A DNA stretch of 9,001 nt, from positions 1-9,001 of the forward strand of contig JAOZVT010000614.1 of the NCBI GenBank assembly GCA_025869455.1. Reading direction: 5' to 3'. The DNA is from Prosthecobacter sp. (GTDB taxonomy: Bacteria > Verrucomicrobiota > Verrucomicrobiia > Verrucomicrobiales > Verrucomicrobiaceae). Positions 5,473-9,001 of this stretch are shown here, piece after piece. Below the pieces are notes generated by a model. That model was not told the DNA's origin. It did not search any database and saw only the letters and a list, made by a program, of their open reading frames with translations. The translations under genes were made by a program, and so were the position numbers. The stretch's first letter is position 1, and each line of letters starts with the position of its first letter.

Positions 5473-7449
5473 ATGAACAAAGCCATCCTCGCTCAAGCCG
5501 CCAACGAAGCCCGTGGTCTCGCCATGGACGCCGTGCATAAGTGCTCCTCCGGCCACCTCGGTCTGCCCCTCGGCTCCGCTGAGATCGGTGCCGTCCTCTT
5601 CGGTGAAACCCTCCAGTGCAATCCTGATGAGCCGAAATGGCTGAATCGTGATCGCTTCATCCTCTCAGCCGGTCACGGCTCCATGTTCATCTACTCCTGG
5701 CTGCACCTCAGTGGCTATGCGGTGACCCTGGAAGACGTGTCGAACTTCCGTGTTCTGCATTCCATCACCCCAGGTCACCCTGAGTTCCATGAAACTCCAG
5801 GCGTCGAATCCACCACAGGCCCTCTCGGCCAGGGCATCGGCAATGCTGTCGGTTATGCGCTTTCCGGCAAAATGGCCGCAGCCAAGTACAACACGGCTGA
5901 GCACAAGATCATCGACAACCACATCATCGCCCTGGCAGGTGACGGTTGCCTTCAGGAAGGTGTGGCACGTGAGGCCGTGGCCTTCGCTGCGCACAACCAC
6001 CTGGACAATCTGATCGTCATTTATGACTCCAACGATGTCACTCTGGACGCCATGGCCAAGCTCACACAGAGCGAAGACACCCAGGCCCTCTACATTGCTC
6101 TCGGCTGGAATGCTGTGACGATTGACGGGCACGATCTGGACGCAGTGAAAACAGCCATTGAAAACGCTAAGACCAGCGACAACGGCAAGCCAACCCTCAT
6201 TATCGCCAAGACCATCATCGGCAAAGGCATCCCAGAAGTCGCGGGAACCGCCAAAGGTCACGGCGAAGGCGGTGCTAAGTTTGTGGATTCCGCCAAAAAA
6301 GGTCTCGGCATCCCAGAAGGCACGCATTTCTACGTGAGCGACGAAGTGAAGGCTTACTTCGCGGATCTCAAAGCTCAACGCGCAACCGCCCACTCTGAGT
6401 GGACACAAACCTTCAGTGCCTGGAGCGCCGCCAACCCTGGCCTTGCTTCTGAACTCGACGCTGCCCGCCATGGCACCCTCAGCGCCGAAGACCTGCTCAA
6501 GGTCATCCCTGAATATCCAGCCGAAGGCAAAGCAGCGACCCGCAACAGTGGTGGCGAAATCCTCAATCACCTCGCCAAGGCAATCCCTCAGCTCATCACC
6601 GGCAGTGCTGACCTCTTCGGTTCCACAAAGAACTACATCAAAGACGGTGGTGACTTCAGCGCCACCAACCCAACCGGACGCAACATCTGGTTCGGTATCC
6701 GTGAACACGCCATGGGAGCGATCTGCAACGGCATCGCTTACGACGGCCTCTTCCTCGGTAGCTGCGCCACCTTCTTGGTCTTTGCTGACTATTGCCGCCC
6801 AAGCATCCGTCTCGCCTCCCTGGCCAAACTTCCCGTCACCTACATCTTCACGCACGACTCCGTCGGCGTCGGTGAAGACGGCCCAACCCACCAACCCGTG
6901 GAAACCGTCAGCGGTCTGCGTGTGATCCCAAATCTGGACGTCATCCGCCCAGGCGACGCCGAAGAAGCCGCGGCTGCTTTTGCCGCTGCTTTCAGCCGCG
7001 CCGATGGCCCGACTCTTCTGGCCCTCAGCCGCCAGGACCTTCCTCACCAGGGCATCGCCAGCGCCGCAACTCGCCGCGAAGGAACGCTCAAAGGTGGCTA
7101 CGTCCTCGTCAAGGAAACCGCTCCTCTGGAAGCCATCGTCATCGCCACGGGCTCTGAAGTCCAGTGGGCCGTCGAAGGTGCCAAAGGTAAGCCCGGCGTC
7201 CGCGTCGTCAGCCTTCCATGCTTCGAGCGTTTTGATCGCCAAGACGCTGAGTATCGTGAGTCCGTCCTGCCAGCCGCTTGCACAAAGCGCGTCGCTATCG
7301 AAGCGGGTGTGACTGGCCTCTGGTGGAAATACGTTGGCACCCAGGGCCAAGTCATCGGCATTGATCGCTTCGGCATCAGCGCCCCAGGCAATATCGTCTT
7401 CAAGGAACTCGGCATCACCGCTGAAGCCGTGGCTCAGGCTCTTGCTTGA
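5473..7449 (+). CDS. tkt: Transketolase
   Basis: A full-length 658-residue cytoplasmic enzyme that transfers two-carbon ketol units in the non-oxidative pentose phosphate pathway, using thiamine diphosphate and a divalent metal. The thiamine-binding domain (1-330) has H27, H68 (SAGHGSM), H102 (GHPE), TTGPLGQG (114-121) and GDGCLQEG at 156-163, with metal ligands D157 and N187. The pyrimidine-binding domain (about 352-520) has GSADLFGSTK, the catalytic glutamate E411 (GIREHAM), HDSVGVGEDGPTHQPVE with H461 and H473, and LSRQ with R520. The C-terminal domain has IATGSEV (557-563). Numbering almost coincides with E. coli TktA. The usual SGHPG near the N-terminus reads SGHLG. Codons are strongly biased to third-position C, as expected of a highly expressed gene. 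No Shine-Dalgarno precedes the ATG. It appears monocistronic, with its own terminator. Confidence 0.97.
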   Translation: MNKAILAQAANEARGLAMDAVHKCSSGHLGLPLGSAEIGAVLFGETLQCNPDEPKWLNRDRFILSAGHGSMFIYSWLHLSGYAVTLEDVSNFRVLHSITPGHPEFHETPGVESTTGPLGQGIGNAVGYALSGKMAAAKYNTAEHKIIDNHIIALAGDGCLQEGVAREAVAFAAHNHLDNLIVIYDSNDVTLDAMAKLTQSEDTQALYIALGWNAVTIDGHDLDAVKTAIENAKTSDNGKPTLIIAKTIIGKGIPEVAGTAKGHGEGGAKFVDSAKKGLGIPEGTHFYVSDEVKAYFADLKAQRATAHSEWTQTFSAWSAANPGLASELDAARHGTLSAEDLLKVIPEYPAEGKAATRNSGGEILNHLAKAIPQLITGSADLFGSTKNYIKDGGDFSATNPTGRNIWFGIREHAMGAICNGIAYDGLFLGSCATFLVFADYCRPSIRLASLAKLPVTYIFTHDSVGVGEDGPTHQPVETVSGLRVIPNLDVIRPGDAEEAAAAFAAAFSRADGPTLLALSRQDLPHQGIASAATRREGTLKGGYVLVKETAPLEAIVIATGSEVQWAVEGAKGKPGVRVVSLPCFERFDRQDAEYRESVLPAACTKRVAIEAGVTGLWWKYVGTQGQVIGIDRFGISAPGNIVFKELGITAEAVAQALA

Positions 7450-7451
7450 GT

Positions 7452-7475
7452 GGAGCGTGGACACTCTTGTCCGCC
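7452..7475. repeat. Short palindromic repeat, probable dispersed element
   Basis: Two bases after the tkt stop lies a 24-base element whose core GTGGACACTCTTGTCCGC (7457-7474) folds as GTGGACA, loop CTCT, TGTCCGC, a 7-bp stem with one G-U pair. Read in one frame it encodes ERGHSCPP; on the other strand it gives KADKSV. I recall these peptides from many spurious short ORFs of Verrucomicrobiota, which suggests a high-copy intergenic repeat. Only one copy is in this window, so the dispersed nature is recollection, not observation. Confidence 0.55.
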
Positions 7476-7500
7476 TTCCCCGTCATCGAATGAATACTCC

Positions 7501-7529
7501 AAGGGAGGCTGGCAACAGCCTCCCTTTTT
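7501..7529 (+). terminator. Rho-independent terminator of tkt
   Basis: A perfect 11-bp stem, AAGGGAGGCTG (7501-7511) with CAGCCTCCCTT (7516-7526), is closed by a GCAA tetraloop (GNRA type) and ends in a T5 run (7525-7529). It lies 51 bases after the tkt stop. Read leftward, the stem is followed only by TTGG, so it should be weaker for the convergent gene ending at 7549, which has no other visible terminator. Confidence 0.93.
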
Positions 7530-7548
7530 GTGGATGATCGCAGACACT

Positions 7549-9001
7549 TCACTTGGCCGCTTTGCCGATTTCTCCGATAAGTATGGCCGTGACAAAGATC
7601 AGGCGACCTTGGTCCTTCACCTCTGTCAGGTAGCCGCCAAGGATGAGTGTCTGGCCTGACCAAATCGTCACTGTCGAATCATCCGCTATTTCTGGGGCAG
7701 AATCGAGGCTCGGAGGTGCCACATTCAGATCAATGGTGTAGCCATCAGCCGAGACCCGTGGAGTCACGGCGAACGACTGGCCTCCCATATTTTCAGGCAA
7801 GTGGAAAACGGCCTCTTTGCCATTTTCCACCGCACTCGATGGCAAGACCACGATGGCAGCACCCTGCTGTTGCCCCACGGCACGCATCACGAGGCTTAAC
7901 TGAGCCTCCGTCAAGACTCCAGTGACCAAAAACTGTCCATTGAGATGGGGGTGTAGAACGCCCAAAAGACGATCAGGTGCCACCTTGTCTTTTCCGTCTG
8001 GACCCAAATGGGCGGCCAGTTGAGAGACCGCCGGTACGTCTGCCACCTTGACGGATAAATAGACTTTTTTGTCAGCCACCCTGGGAGACGTTTTTTGCTC
8101 GGTTGGAGCAGCTCCGGGCTGGTAGGGGATGTCATTGCCCACCTGAACCGGCCAGAGGACGTTTGAGACTCCCTCAAAATGACTGGCCTCATTGCCCTCC
8201 GGCAGAAGGGCAATGGCCGAGATCAAGAGGGTCATTTGTTTTTCGCCGACCTGTAGGTGCTGCACCAAGGTCTCCCCAGAGGCCAGTTCAGCCTTGCCGC
8301 TGATGGTGTACGCATTGACCTGGGACCAGTCCTTGGGCAGGCTAAATTTGGGGGGAATCAATGTATTCCCTGGCTCCAGCCCCAAGGAGGATTTTGTCTC
8401 GATGAATACCTTTCCCCCATTGGCCTTGGAGGGCATCAGTTCTTGGCGGATGCCAACCCGTTGCTCCGGATTTGCAGGATTAAAGTGGCCAACTTCCACA
8501 ACGGCCCGCTGCCCCATTTTCGTTGTGACGCGGGGCACACTGAGCAAGTCAATGCCAGCCTTTTGACTGACACTTGCGATCAGAGCGGCGGCTGACGTAG
8601 TGTCCAACACAGCACCGTGAATCCCGAAAAACCGGTCCGCCTGGATGAACCGCGTGACGAAATAGACCTGAGGCTGGATCATTGATGCTTTCTTTAAAAC
8701 CTGATGGGTCTTTTCCAGATTCGCGAGCGTGTTTGTCACCAGGAGGCGAGAGGTGTGGGTCTGAAAAACGGCCAGCGCATTCTCAGGGAAAGGGACTCCT
8801 TTGATTTCCAGAAACTCTCTGGGACTGACTCTGTCGGCAGGATTGGAAGGAATGGGTAATAAATTCGGGGAGACCACATACGTGCGGGTAAACAAGGAGC
8901 TGTTATCGCCAGGAGTGCTGGCCAATTTGGCAGGTTCGGCGGCGGCTGAGGCTGAGGGAACAACCAGACCCATGGAAGCGATGAGCAAAGGCCCAACGAC
9001 T
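7549..9001 (-). CDS. Exported secretin-like protein with two tandem secretin-type modules (5' partial)
   Basis: The frame is open to the right edge. A TTG at 8988 could start a 479-residue reading, but the codons before it continue a hydrophobic stretch (VVGPLLIASMGLVVPSASA), so the true start is probably outside the window and the protein has a Sec signal peptide cut before AAEP. Numbering here is from the TTG. Residues 33-98 resemble the N-domain that precedes secretins in this phylum (FTRTYVVSPNLL; LLVTNTLANLEK). Module 1 (about 105-261) has PQVYFVTRFIQ, LLSVPRV and GETLVQ, ending TLLISAIAL. Module 2 (about 306-471) repeats the order: KVYLSVKVAD, GVLTEAQLSLVMRAV, IVVLPSS, VTPRVSADGYTIDL, SGQTLILGGYL, LIFVTAILI. 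These are the C-terminal features of the type II/III secretion secretin family (PF00263). Whether it forms a pore is unknown; no pilus or secretion genes are nearby. Confidence 0.72.
   Translation of the reverse strand, partial: VVGPLLIASMGLVVPSASAAAEPAKLASTPGDNSSLFTRTYVVSPNLLPIPSNPADRVSPREFLEIKGVPFPENALAVFQTHTSRLLVTNTLANLEKTHQVLKKASMIQPQVYFVTRFIQADRFFGIHGAVLDTTSAAALIASVSQKAGIDLLSVPRVTTKMGQRAVVEVGHFNPANPEQRVGIRQELMPSKANGGKVFIETKSSLGLEPGNTLIPPKFSLPKDWSQVNAYTISGKAELASGETLVQHLQVGEKQMTLLISAIALLPEGNEASHFEGVSNVLWPVQVGNDIPYQPGAAPTEQKTSPRVADKKVYLSVKVADVPAVSQLAAHLGPDGKDKVAPDRLLGVLHPHLNGQFLVTGVLTEAQLSLVMRAVGQQQGAAIVVLPSSAVENGKEAVFHLPENMGGQSFAVTPRVSADGYTIDLNVAPPSLDSAPEIADDSTVTIWSGQTLILGGYLTEVKDQGRLIFVTAILIGEIGKAAK

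Noticed and set aside
5241..5486. An 81-codon minus-strand frame across the DUF1592-tkt intergenic region, and a perfect AAGGAGG (5374-5368) on that strand.
   Set aside because: No start codon lies at a suitable distance after the AAGGAGG, and the frame crosses the dyad and part of tkt with low-complexity Arg/Gly content.
5665..7464. A 599-codon open frame on the minus strand, antisense to transketolase.
   Set aside because: Its translation has no recognisable domain, and the plus strand encodes a complete transketolase with every catalytic motif. The strong third-position C bias of tkt removes stops from this antisense frame, so it is a shadow.
7450..7659. A 69-codon plus-strand frame beginning ERGHSCPP.
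   Set aside because: It spans the palindromic repeat, the tkt terminator and the antisense of the next gene; it is a repeat-derived artefact.
1..9001. CRISPR array, tRNA, rRNA, insertion sequence, prophage or defence genes.
   Set aside because: I saw no regularly spaced repeats, no tRNA-like folds, no transposase or integrase motifs and no defence-type domains in any real gene.

Overview
The window looks like ordinary chromosomal DNA from a member of the Verrucomicrobiota, probably related to Prosthecobacter or Verrucomicrobium. This is an inference. It rests on a PSCyt1/DUF1587-1595-1592-1588-1585 cytochrome-type protein, a large autotransporter-associated beta-strand repeat protein, a secretin-like exported protein, and a short palindromic repeat that reads as 'ERGHSCP' in translation, a peptide I recall from many spurious small ORFs in this phylum.

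Layout, left to right. (1) 1-1941, minus: the N-terminal 647 codons of a secreted PATR-repeat protein that runs off the left edge. (2) 1942-2122: a leader region with three poly-C tracts (minus sense) and a dyad. (3) 2123-2653, minus: a Fur-family regulator with a strong ribosome binding site. (4) 2700-3383, plus: an M23 (LytM-type) zinc endopeptidase, divergent from the fur-like gene across 46 bp. (5) 3377-5251, minus: a DUF1592-family exported haem protein whose 3' end overlaps the peptidase by 7 bp. (6) 5252-5472: a divergent regulatory region with a perfect 9-bp inverted repeat, a possible promoter, and a hairpin with a CCTCCTT loop. (7) 5473-7449, plus: transketolase with all expected catalytic residues. 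It is followed by the palindromic repeat and a textbook Rho-independent terminator. (8) 7549-9001, minus: an exported secretin-like protein with two tandem secretin-type modules, cut by the right edge.

The genes do not form an obvious pathway. Orientations alternate and most are probably transcribed singly. Several products (PATR protein, M23 peptidase, DUF1592 protein, secretin-like protein) are exported and would act at the cell envelope; transketolase is central metabolism. I see no phage, IS element, CRISPR array, tRNA or rRNA. I do not see a clear new multi-gene system. The items most worth a second look are the double secretin module, the divergent operator-like dyad, the homopolymer-rich leader of the surface protein gene, and the dispersed-repeat candidate after tkt.
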